NCBI RefSeq assembly: GCF_003390845.1 | Contig: NZ_QMEK01000006.1 | Location: forward strand, 186,001-250,000 | Direction of reading: 5' to 3' | Length of the DNA: 64,000 nucleotides | From: Tropicimonas sp. IMCC34043 | GTDB taxonomy: Bacteria > Pseudomonadota > Alphaproteobacteria > Rhodobacterales > Rhodobacteraceae | Shown here: positions 44,143 through 52,310 of the stretch, piece after piece | Layout: each line of letters starts with the position of its first letter | Numbering within the stretch: the stretch's first letter is position 1 | Made by a program: the position numbers and the translations under genes | Notes under the pieces: generated by a model | Seen by the model: the letters and a program-made list of their open reading frames with translations, nothing else | The model's database searches: none | What the model was told of the DNA's origin: nothing

Positions 44143-44649
44143 ATGGCACGTTTCGACACCGCCTTTGATGCCGCCGGCATCGAGCCAACCACCGCCTACG
44201 AAATCCTGCCCGCGGGCAAGTACCGCGCCCAGATCGTCGAGAGCGAGATGCGCGTCACCAAGAACGGGATGGGGAAGTATCTCTGGCTGATGCTCGACAT
44301 CCTCGAGGGGCCGCAGCAGGGCCGCAAGGTCTTCGACCAGCTGAACCTGGTGAACGCCAACCCGACCACGGTCGAGATCGCGCAGCGCACGCTGTCGGCG
44401 ATCTGCCACGCCACGGGCAAGCTGCAGGTGAACGACAGCGAGGAGCTGCACCTGATCCCGATGACGATCCAGGTGGGGGTGAAGCCCCCGAAGGACGGCT
44501 ACGGCGAGCGCAACACGATCCGCTACCTGGTGCCGGAGGCCCCGGCGCAGGCGACCCCGCCCAAGCCCGCCGCGACGCAGCCGGCCAGCGCGCCCGTCCA
44601 GTCGGCGCCCGCCCGCCCGGCCACCGCGCCCTGGAACCGCAAGAGCTGA
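44143..44649 (+). CDS. DUF669 phage protein, putative ssDNA-binding
   Basis: 168 residues. The sequence Y-E-I-L-P-A-G-K-Y-R-A-Q-I-V-E-S-E and G-M-G-K-Y-L-W-L-M-L-D-I-L matches DUF669, almost always found beside an AAA_24 ATPase in phages and believed to act as an SSB-like partner. The C-terminal 35 residues are a Pro/Ala-rich tail, like the acidic or flexible tails of SSBs, ending W-N-R-K-S. Confidence 0.8.
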   Translation: MARFDTAFDAAGIEPTTAYEILPAGKYRAQIVESEMRVTKNGMGKYLWLMLDILEGPQQGRKVFDQLNLVNANPTTVEIAQRTLSAICHATGKLQVNDSEELHLIPMTIQVGVKPPKDGYGERNTIRYLVPEAPAQATPPKPAATQPASAPVQSAPARPATAPWNRKS

Positions 44650-44715
44650 CGCCCTCGGCCGCCGCGGGCTGAGACTCGCGGCGGTCCGGAGATCGCCAGA
44701 CCCGAGAGACTGACC

Positions 44716-45081
44716 ATGACCAACAACCCCGACGCGGCCTGCGCGGCCGCGAACGCCCCCGGCCTGCCTGACGACACCCGGCGCCTGATCGAGATCGAGG
44801 ACGCCATCGCGAAGATCCGCACGCAGATCGCGACCGCGGATCTGACACGGCAGCGGACGGCCAAGCCGATCGACCCCGACTGGTTTCACCGCGCGCGCAC
44901 GGCGCTGCGCCACCTCAACCGCGAGCGCGCCGAGATCGTCGCCCGTCAGGGCGGCCGCCGCCGGCGCGAGCGCCTGAAGGACATGATCATCGCCGTCCTG
45001 CGCGAACGCCATGACAGCGCCGCTTGGACGGCCGTGCTGGCGGAGGCGCGGGCACGGCTCGAGCGGGAGGAGGCGTGCTGA
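44716..45081 (+). CDS. Hypothetical coiled-coil phage protein
   Basis: 121 residues. Mostly helical, with a central charged region (R-R-L-I-E-I-E-D-A-I-A-K-I) and a basic stretch (R-Q-G-G-R-R-R-R-E-R). No family recognised. Its TGA overlaps the next gene's ATG. Possibly a small DNA-binding accessory of the replication block. Confidence 0.55.
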   Translation: MTNNPDAACAAANAPGLPDDTRRLIEIEDAIAKIRTQIATADLTRQRTAKPIDPDWFHRARTALRHLNRERAEIVARQGGRRRRERLKDMIIAVLRERHDSAAWTAVLAEARARLEREEAC

Positions 45082-46025
45082 TGGCCGAGCTTCCCGAACC
45101 CCCGACGCCGACCCTCTCCGCGATCTACGCCTCCTACGAGGCCCGGCAGGGCGACGGCTTCCGCGACCACCTCGGTGCCTCGCTGATCGGCAAGTCCTGC
45201 GCCCGCGCGCTCTGGTACGACTTCCGCTGGGCAACGCCCGCGCGGCACACGGGCCGCATCCTGCGCCTGTTTGAGACCGGCCAGCTGGAAGAGGCCCGGC
45301 TCGTCCGCGATCTGCGCGCCACCGGCGCGACGGTGCTGGAGGTCGATCCCGAGACCGGGCGGCAGTTCCGCGTCGAGGCCCATGGCGGGCACTTCGGCGG
45401 CTCGCTCGACGCCGTCGCCCTCGGGCTCCTGGAGGCGCCGAAGACCTGGCACGTCGTCGAGTTCAAGACGCATTCCGCGAAGAGCTTTGCCGAGCTGATC
45501 GCCAAGGGCGTCGCGCTCGCCAAGCCCCAGCACGCCGCGCAGATGCAGGTGTACATGCACCTGACCGGCATCACGCGGGCGCTCTACGTTGCGGTCTGCA
45601 AGGACACCGACGCGCTGCACATCGAGCGCGTCCCGGCCGGCCCCGAGACGGGCGAGCGCCTGCTGGAAAAGGCGCGGCGGATCATCTTCGCCCAGCATCC
45701 GCCCGAGCGGATCAGCGCGGATCCCGCCTGGTTCGAGTGCCGGTTCTGCGACCACCACGGGCTCTGCCACGGTGGGGACGCTGCGGCTGTCACCTGCCGG
45801 TCCTGCCTGCATTCGACGCCCATCGAAGGCGGCTGGCACTGCGCGCGCCACGACCGGCTGCTCGACCCTTCCGACCAGCGCCGCGCCTGCGCCCGGCACC
45901 TGTTCATCCCCGATCTAGTCCCCGGCGAGGTGAGCGACGCAGGCGAGGACTTCGTCTCCTACCGCATGCGCGACGGTTCGGCCTGGACCAACGACGCCCG
46001 CGAAGAGGAGGCCGCCGCATGCTGA
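45081..46025 (+). CDS. PD-(D/E)XK nuclease family protein (Cas4/RecB-like)
   Basis: 314 residues from ATG 45081. Catalytic elements are G-G-S-L-D (Asp110) and H-V-V-E-F-K-T (Glu127, Lys129), with a following Q-M-Q-V-Y-M motif. The C-terminal half has clustered Cys (C-R-F-C-D-H-H-G-L-C, C-R-S-C) that could bind Zn or an Fe-S cluster as in Cas4/AddB-type nucleases. Likely a 5'-3' or end-processing exonuclease for phage recombination. Overlaps the helicase start by 7 nt. Confidence 0.78.
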   Translation: MAELPEPPTPTLSAIYASYEARQGDGFRDHLGASLIGKSCARALWYDFRWATPARHTGRILRLFETGQLEEARLVRDLRATGATVLEVDPETGRQFRVEAHGGHFGGSLDAVALGLLEAPKTWHVVEFKTHSAKSFAELIAKGVALAKPQHAAQMQVYMHLTGITRALYVAVCKDTDALHIERVPAGPETGERLLEKARRIIFAQHPPERISADPAWFECRFCDHHGLCHGGDAAAVTCRSCLHSTPIEGGWHCARHDRLLDPSDQRRACARHLFIPDLVPGEVSDAGEDFVSYRMRDGSAWTNDAREEEAAAC

Positions 46026-47758
46026 CCCTGCGCCCCTACCAGCAGGCTGCGATCGCCTCGATCTACGGCTATTTCGAGAAGGAGAGCGGCAACCCGCTCG
46101 TCGTGATCCCCACGGCCGGCGGCAAGAGCCTCGTCATGGCCGCCTTCATCGACGGCGTGCTCAAGGCCTGGCCCGACCAGCGCGTGCTCGTCGTAACCCA
46201 TGTCCGCGAGCTGATCGCGCAGAACCATGCCGAGATGCTGGGGCTCTGGCCCGAGGCGCCGGCGGGCATCTACTCGGCCGGTCTCGGCCGCCGCGATGCG
46301 CGGGCCCGGATCCTCTTCGCCGGCATCCAGTCGATCCACGACAAGGCGACGCGCATCGGCCATGCCGATCTGGTGCTGATCGACGAGGCCCATCTGATCC
46401 CCGGGCGGTCGAACACCATGTATCGCCGCTTCCTCAATGACCTGCAGGCGATCAACCCGGCGCTGAAGGTGATCGGGCTGACGGCGACGCCCTTCCGGCT
46501 CGACAGCGGCATGCTGCACGAGGGCGAGAATGCGCTCTTCACCGACATCGCCTACGAGGTGTCCGTCCGCGACCTGATCGATCAGGGCTATCTCGCCCCG
46601 CTCATCTCGAAGCAGACGCAGACCCGGCTCGACGTGACGGGCGTGGGATCGCGCGGCGGCGAGTTCATCGCGCGCGACCTAGAGGACGCGGTCGACCAGG
46701 ACGCCATCACGCGCGCGGCCGTAGCCGAAGTGATCGTCCATGGCGAGACGCGCCGGTCTTGGCTCGCCTTCTGTTCCGGCGTGCGCCACGCCACCCATGT
46801 CGCCGAGGAGTTCCGCCGCCGCGGGGTGAGCTGCGCCACCATCTTCGGCAAGACGCCGAAGGACGAGCGCGACGCGATCATCTCTTCGTTCAAGCGCGGC
46901 GAGATTAGGGCGCTTGCCTCGATGGGCGTGCTGACGACGGGCTTCAACGCGCCGTCAGTGGATCTGATCGCCATGCTGCGGCCCACCAAGTCGGCAGGGC
47001 TCTATGTCCAGATGGCCGGACGGGGCACGCGGCTCGCCGCGGGCAAGGAGAACTGCCTCGTTCTCGATTTCGCGGGCAATGTCCGCCGGCATGGCCCCAT
47101 CGATCTCGTGCGGCCGAAACGGCCGGGCGGTCCGGGGGACGGGCCGCCGCCCACCAAGATCTGCCCGAAATGCGGGACCATCGTGGCCATCGCCGCGCTC
47201 GAATGCCCCGACTGCGGTTTCGAGTTCCCCGGCCGCGAGCTGAAGCTCGAGCCGACCGCCTCGACGCTGGATGTGCTGTCCACCGGCAAGCCGCAATGGG
47301 TCGGCGTCTCCGACGTCACCTACAGCCGCCACGAGAAGCGCGGCGGGCGGGTCTCGCTGAAGGTCACCTATCGCTGCGGTCTCGCCTTCCACACGGAATG
47401 GGTCTGCATCGAGCACGAAGGCTATCCGCGCCGGAAGGCCGCGAGCTGGTGGCGCGAGCGGGCGCCCGAGCTGGACGTTCCCAAGTCCGTCGATGAGGCG
47501 CTCATCCTGGCGGACCGGCTGCGCCGCCCCACCGAGATCGCCGTTCGCCCCGCGGGCCGCTTCACCGAAATCACCGCCTACAGGTTCGCCCCATGCCTCA
47601 CAGCCGTGCCAGGCTCTGCGCCGTCTGCCATCGAGAACCCCGCGGCTGGGGCTGGTTCGACGCGCGCTTCCGCGTCTCCGACCCGCGGCGCGACACGAGC
47701 CGCAGAGACCTCTGCAGCCGGGTTTGCCAGGACATCTGCCACCGGAGGTCGGGCATGA
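46019..47758 (+). CDS. SF2 DEAD/DEAH-box helicase with zinc ribbon
   Basis: 579 residues. Walker A P-T-A-G-G-K-S (31-37), D-E-A-H (122-125), T-A-T-P (motif III), Q-M-A-G-R-G-T-R (331-338, motif VI) and a zinc ribbon C-P-K-C...C-P-D-C (Cys382/385/396/399). Similar helicases are standard in alphaproteobacterial phage replication blocks. The last ~55 residues (A-G-S-T-R-A-S-A-S-P-T-R) are low-complexity and overlap the DUF6511 gene by 166 nt, so the true stop may have been lost. Confidence 0.85.
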   Translation: MLTLRPYQQAAIASIYGYFEKESGNPLVVIPTAGGKSLVMAAFIDGVLKAWPDQRVLVVTHVRELIAQNHAEMLGLWPEAPAGIYSAGLGRRDARARILFAGIQSIHDKATRIGHADLVLIDEAHLIPGRSNTMYRRFLNDLQAINPALKVIGLTATPFRLDSGMLHEGENALFTDIAYEVSVRDLIDQGYLAPLISKQTQTRLDVTGVGSRGGEFIARDLEDAVDQDAITRAAVAEVIVHGETRRSWLAFCSGVRHATHVAEEFRRRGVSCATIFGKTPKDERDAIISSFKRGEIRALASMGVLTTGFNAPSVDLIAMLRPTKSAGLYVQMAGRGTRLAAGKENCLVLDFAGNVRRHGPIDLVRPKRPGGPGDGPPPTKICPKCGTIVAIAALECPDCGFEFPGRELKLEPTASTLDVLSTGKPQWVGVSDVTYSRHEKRGGRVSLKVTYRCGLAFHTEWVCIEHEGYPRRKAASWWRERAPELDVPKSVDEALILADRLRRPTEIAVRPAGRFTEITAYRFAPCLTAVPGSAPSAIENPAAGAGSTRASASPTRGATRAAETSAAGFARTSATGGRA

Positions 47759-47979
47759 TCGATCCGACCCCCAATGAGACGGCGGCCATGGTCGAGGGCG
47801 GAAAGGCCGGCGGCGCCTATCTCGACAGCCTCGGCCGGACCGATCTCGCCCAACTCAGCGAGGAGGAGTGGGACACCTTCGTCGAGGTGATCGTCACCGG
47901 CTACTGCGACCACCTGCGCGACCTGGCGGCGAAGGACCGTGCACGGCTCGACGGCATGATCCCGGAGGTGCCCTTCTGA
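47593..47979 (+). CDS. DUF6511-like phage protein with Cys motif
   Basis: 128 residues. Motifs C-A-V-C-H-R-E-P-R-G-W-G-W-F-D, C-S-R-V-C-Q-D-I-C and G-M-I-D-P-T-P-N-E are characteristic of a small conserved prophage family (recalled as DUF6511), with Cys likely binding zinc. It lies between helicase and primase and its stop overlaps the primase ATG. Function unknown. Confidence 0.7.
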   Translation: MPHSRARLCAVCHREPRGWGWFDARFRVSDPRRDTSRRDLCSRVCQDICHRRSGMIDPTPNETAAMVEGGKAGGAYLDSLGRTDLAQLSEEEWDTFVEVIVTGYCDHLRDLAAKDRARLDGMIPEVPF

Positions 47980-50260
47980 TGGCGGACACCTCGTGGATGG
48001 CGCGCGTCGGCGCGCGTCTCGTGACCAACGGCTACGCGATCCTGCCGATCGCGCCCGGCACCAAGAAGCCCGGCCAGTTCGCCCGCGCGGCCTGGCACGA
48101 CTACGCCCAGTGGAACCGGCATGCGAGCCGCGCCACTACTGAGCTCGAGGTCGCGACCTGGTCCAGCTGGCCGGACTGCGGGGTCGGGATCGTCGGCGGC
48201 GCGGTCGCCGCGCTCGACATCGACATCGCCGAGGACGGCGAGCTGGCGCTGCGCATCGAGCGGCTCGCCCGCGAACAGCTGGGCGATACGCCGGCGCTCA
48301 GGATCGGAAAGCCGCCGAAGCGGCTGATGGTCTATCGCACGCAAGAGCCCTTCGCCGGGATCCGGCGCGCGCCCCTGGAAATGCTCTGCCTCGGACAGCA
48401 GTTCGTGGCCTACGCCGAGCATCCCGACACCGGCCGCCCCTATGCCTGGCCCGACGAGGGGCTCGCGGATCTCGACATCGAGAGCCTGCCCGAAATCGAC
48501 GCGGAAAAGGCGGCGGCGTTCCTCGACGAGGCGCTGGCGCTGATCCCGCCCGAGCTGCGCCCGAAGAGCCTCGGTGCGAAGGGGGGGAATGGAGCGGGAC
48601 ACCCCTGCCTGCCGGCCCATGCGCAAGCTGGCACATTGGCCGCGATCCGGAGCGCGCTCGCTTGGCTGCCGAACGCCGAGCTCGACAACGACAGCTGGAT
48701 GCGCATCGGCATGGCGCTGAAGGGCGCGTTGGGCGAGGAGGGCGCGACGCTCTTCGCCGACTGGTCGGCGCAGGCGGCCAAGAACGACCCGGCCGCGACG
48801 GCGAAGGCATGGACGAGCTTCAAGCCCGCGCGGATCGGCGCCGGCACGATCTATCACCTCGCCATGGAGAAGGGCTGGCGTCCCGATCCCGACCTGCTGC
48901 TCGACGGCAGTCAGAAGGCTTGTGCCGCCGACGAGCATCCCGCGGCGGGCCTCCTCGCGCGGCTCGCCCAGCCCGAAGCCCCGATGCCGATCCTCGCGCC
49001 TGCGCCATCGTTCACGCTGACGATCCCGGGCGGGCTCGTGGGCGATCTCGCGCGCTACATGATCGACACGGCGCGCAGACCGCAGCCGCTTCTCGCGGTG
49101 GGCGCCAGCCTCTGCGCCCTCGGCGCGCTGATGGGGCGGCGCTACCGTACGACGACCGACCTGCGCACGAACCTCTACATCGTCGGCATCGCGGACAGCG
49201 GATCGGGCAAGAACCACGCCCGAGAGGTCGTCAACGAGCTGTTCTTCGCGGCGGGGCTGGCGCATCACCTCGGCGGCAACAAGATCGCCTCCGGCGCGGG
49301 GCTCCTGACCGCGCTCCACCGTCAACCCGCGATCCTGTTCCAGATCGACGAGTTCGGGATGTTTCTCTCGGCGGCGGCCGACCGCAAGCGCAGCCCGCGC
49401 CACATCACCGAGATCCTCGACAACATGACCGAGCTCTACACCGCCGCCTGCGGGGTCTTCCTCGGCGCGGAATACGCCAACCGGGACGGCTCGAACGAGC
49501 GGCGCGACATCGTCCAGCCCTGCCTTTGCGTTTACGGCACGACGACGCCGCTGCATTTCTGGGGGCGCTGCAGGGCGCCAACGTGGTCGACGGCTCGCTC
49601 GCCCGGTTCATCATCCTGCCGAGCGAGGAGGACTATCCGGACGAGAACCGCCGTGCCGGGCTGCGCACGTCGCCGCGACCGCTGATCGAAGGGCTGCAGC
49701 GCCTTGCCGAGGGCGGCGGGGCGCGCGGCAACCTCGCCGGCAAGACCTCCGGGCCCGAGACCGCCGTCGATCCAATGACCGTGCCGATGGACGACGACGC
49801 GCAGGCGCGCTTCGACGCCCTCGGCGACGAGATCACCGCCGAGCTCAGGGCCGCGGCCGGCACGTTCCACACGCCGATCCTCGCCCGGATCGCGGAGAAC
49901 ACGGCCAAGGTCGCGCTCGTCTTGGCCGTGGGGCGCGATGCGGTCCATCCCGTCATCCGGGTCGAGGATGCCCTCTGGGCCATCGATTTCGTGCGCCATT
50001 TCGCCCGGCGCATCATCGACGCCGTCGAGCGCCACGTCGCCGACACCGAGACCGAGGCGCATCTGAAACGCGTGCGCGAGATCATCCGCAAGGCGGGGAC
50101 GGCCGGCGTCACCAAGTCCGAGCTGACCCGCGCCTCGCAATGGCTCCGCGCGCGCGACCGCGACGACATCCTGCTCACGCTGGTCGAGAGCGGCGACATC
50201 GCCACGGTCGAGCAGGAGACCGGGGGGCGGAAGGCCATGCGCTTCCGGGCGATGCGGTGA
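47979..50260 (+). pseudogene. Bifunctional primase/DUF3987-type replication protein, frameshifted
   Basis: N-terminal prim-pol domain (R-L-V-T-N-G-Y-A-I-L-P-I-A-P-G-T-K-K-P, then A-A-L-D-I-D-I-A-E-D), a PriCT-like segment (N-D-S-W-M-R-I-G-M-A-L-K) and an ATPase domain (G-I-A-D-S-G-S-G-K-N-H, Q-I-D-E-F-G). At 49561-49565 the frame is lost: L-H-F-W-G continues as A-L-Q-G-A-N-V-V-D only in the -1 frame, which reads to 50260. One missing G in a G run explains it. The intact product would be about 760 residues. Either pseudogene or homopolymer sequencing error. Confidence 0.78.
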
Positions 50261-50273
50261 GGGCCGGGACGAT

Positions 50274-50589
50274 GCTTCCTTCAAAGGCCCCAATCCTTCA
50301 TTTGAAGGAAGTTCCCGCCCAAGCCTCCGTCCGGCAACGGAAATCCGGCGCGCGGGGCTTCTTTCAATATTCCACACAGAGACCCTCGCGCGCGTGGGTG
50401 GGGATGCGTCTCGAAACGCCCGGCACCATTGCATTCCCAGAGACCCTCGCGCGCGTGGGTGGGGATGGAAGCCAGACACATACCCCATGAAGAAACTGAA
50501 ATATTGAAAGAAGAGATTTATCCTCATTTTCCCAATGGCTTGCGTCCAAACTTCCTTCAAGCGGACGGCGTGAAGCCATTGAAGGAAGC
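50274..50589. repeat. Inverted repeats and TTGAAGGAAG boxes, possible origin or operator
   Basis: TTGAAGGAAG occurs at 50302-50311 and 50579-50588, and as its complement at 50275-50284 and 50551-50560. The outer pair extends to 11 nt. A further perfect 14-bp inverted repeat (CTTCTTTCAATATT at 50358-50371, complement at 50500-50513) brackets the CRISPR-like pair. The stretch is non-coding (50261-50713) between primase and resolvase genes. Confidence 0.6.
50377..50467. CRISPR. Two-repeat CRISPR-like mini-array, type I-E spacing, no cas genes
   Basis: Two identical 30-nt copies (50377-50406 and 50438-50467; start CAGAGACCCTCGCGCG, end GGTGGGGATG) are separated by 31 nt. The 61-nt period equals that of type I-E arrays (29 + 32). 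The repeat contains a near-palindrome CCC-T-CGCGCGCG-T-GGG and a GGGGATG end as in many I-E repeats. No third copy is found 61 nt to either side, and no cas gene lies in the window. Confidence 0.55.
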
Positions 50590-50713
50590 GCCGGGCGCTC
50601 CCGGCAACGACAACGTGACCGTGACCAGACCTCGTGATCCCGGTCCGGGCGCGCGTACTGCCCTCACCAGGCAGCCGTGCCGCCCCGGCCTCTCATTCGA
50701 AGAGGAGGTCGTC

Positions 50714-51235
50714 ATGGACCGCTCCCCACACATCGCCCCGGCGCCTCTCACGGCTGCCGGCAATCTCGACCGCTGCATTCTCGCGCTGGATCTCGGCATC
50801 AGCACCGGCTGGGCGTTGCGCTCGGCCGAAGGGCTGATCACCAGCGGGACCGCGAGCTTCAGGCCTGGCCGCTATGACGGTGGCGGCATGCGCTACCTGC
50901 GCTTCACCAACTGGCTGACCGAGATCGATCGGCTCTCCGGACCCGTGGCGGCGATCAGGTTCGAGGAGGTGCGCCGCCATGCCGGAACCGATGCGGCCCA
51001 TGTCTATGGCGGGCTGATGGCCACGCTGACGGCATGGGCGGAACTGCGGGGCGTGCCCTATGCCGGCGTTCCTGTCGGCACGATCAAGCGCCACGTCACG
51101 GGCAAGGGCAACGCGCCGAAGGAGGCGATGATCGCAGCCGCGCGGGCCCGGGGCTTCAGCCCCGCCGACGACAATGAGGCCGACGCCATCGCGCTCCTGC
51201 TCTGGGCGATCGAGACGAACGGGGGTGTCGCATGA
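50714..51235 (+). CDS. RuvC-like Holliday junction resolvase
   Basis: 173 residues from ATG 50714 (AGGAGG at 50702). RNase H fold with A-L-D-L-G-I-S-T-G-W-A (Asp26), I-R-F-E-E-V (Glu84) and D-N-E-A-D-A-I-A (Asp153/Asp157) supplying the four-acid active site. Phage RuvC-like enzymes resolve recombination intermediates before packaging. The gene starts the second replication segment after the repeat-rich gap. Confidence 0.8.
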   Translation: MDRSPHIAPAPLTAAGNLDRCILALDLGISTGWALRSAEGLITSGTASFRPGRYDGGGMRYLRFTNWLTEIDRLSGPVAAIRFEEVRRHAGTDAAHVYGGLMATLTAWAELRGVPYAGVPVGTIKRHVTGKGNAPKEAMIAAARARGFSPADDNEADAIALLLWAIETNGGVA

Positions 51236-51432
51236 GGTGGCACCCCAAGGGCTACGGCGGCCATCGTCGGGATCCGTACCAAGTGAAACGCGAGGGCTGG
51301 CGCGAGCAGGGTCTGCTCGAGGTCTCGCTTGAGGACGGGCGTCTGACTTGGCCGGAACGCGAACTCGTTCGCCGGCTCGGCGAAAAGCTCTACGGGCCGC
51401 GCCCCTCCGACGAGGGAGGGCGCCATGGATAA
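51232..51432 (+). CDS. Small hypothetical phage protein
   Basis: 66 residues, basic N-terminus (M-R-W-H-P-K-G-Y-G-G-H-R-R-D-P-Y) then a helix. ATG overlaps the resolvase stop, and the end overlaps the next gene by 8 nt. No family recognised. Confidence 0.5.
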   Translation: MRWHPKGYGGHRRDPYQVKREGWREQGLLEVSLEDGRLTWPERELVRRLGEKLYGPRPSDEGGRHG

Positions 51433-51853
51433 GTGGACCCCGTCCCTCGTCGAAGCCCGTCTCGCCGAGGCGGCCTTCGTGCTCAAGCGCCTGCCCGAGC
51501 CGAGACGGCAGGGCTACTTCAGCACTTGGCCAGAGATCGTTCACTCCTTCGCCGACAAGGTGGGCCAGGAGCCGAAGCCCATGCGCGTGCTGCCCTCGCC
51601 GCAGACGATCAGCCGGATGGAGGAGACGCTGACCTGGACCGCCTGCCTCGACCCCGTCGACGGCAAGATCGTCTGGATGCGCGCCCACGGCGAGCGCTGG
51701 AAGACCATCTTCTGGACGGTCGGTCTGCAACGCTCGGCCGCCCATCAGCACTGGCTCTACGGGCTCTGCGTCATCTCGCTTAAGCTCAACCGGCGTCGAT
51801 TCAATCGCAACCTGTCGAAGCGGCGCGTGATCGAACTGGCCGGTGGCGCGTAG
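51425..51853 (+). CDS. DUF6362-like phage protein
   Basis: 142 residues. Motifs S-L-V-E-A-R-L-x-E-A-A-x-V-L-K-R-L-P and P-R-R-Q-G-Y-F-S-T-W-P-E-I match a family (recalled as DUF6362) common before the methyltransferase and terminase genes of alphaproteobacterial prophages. The C-terminal basic helix (K-L-N-R-R-R-F-N-R) and G-E-R-W-K-T-I suggest nucleic acid binding. Possibly a late gene regulator. Confidence 0.6.
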   Translation: MDKWTPSLVEARLAEAAFVLKRLPEPRRQGYFSTWPEIVHSFADKVGQEPKPMRVLPSPQTISRMEETLTWTACLDPVDGKIVWMRAHGERWKTIFWTVGLQRSAAHQHWLYGLCVISLKLNRRRFNRNLSKRRVIELAGGA

Positions 51854-52310
51854 CTCTGCGCGCCACAGGGGAAGGTGTGCGGCGGACAGTTTTCGACGGG
51901 ACAGAAAACCGGTTCAGGGGCTAGGTTCGGAATAAGCTCGGGAGAGGCCCGCGGCGCGGTCCCGAGCGAAACCATCCTTTCGTTGGCAGGTTCGTTGGAA
52001 AAGGAAAGGCGCTGATCCTTTCCTTGCGGGCCGCTGTCCGCCGCTTGCAAGCCCCTCGGCCGAGTTCGCGGTTCCTTCTGCGCGACATTCGTATGCTGGC
52101 GGGCGAAGCGCGGGACATCGCCAGCGACAGGGCCGGATTTTTGGGAAGCCACCGGGAAGCCGGACCCACGCACGCCTCGCGCAAACCCCAATGAACGCTG
52201 GCCTTCCGACCGGACACCGCTGGTAGCCGCTGGACCCCGTGTGGAGTCCGGCCCGGCATCCGGAGTCCGGAAGTCACCGGCATCCACCCGACCGAGGAAC
52301 CTTGCCCAAC
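51854..52310. other. Gene-free gap with one hairpin
   Basis: 457 nt without a convincing gene. The only clear structure is a perfect 9-bp hairpin, AAGGAAAGG (52001-52009) and CCTTTCCTT (52017-52025), with a 7-nt loop and no T-run. It may hold the promoter for the methyltransferase gene. Confidence 0.5.

Noticed and set aside
47868-47978. Upstream extension of the primase
   Set aside because: ATG 47979 overlaps the previous stop and is followed at once by the conserved prim-pol start; the extension is the DUF6511-like gene in another frame.
50261-50713. Small protein genes rich in Pro/His/Arg across the repeat pair
   Set aside because: Their sequence (HPHPRARGSL-like) is just the translated repeat, a common artefact at CRISPR-like arrays.
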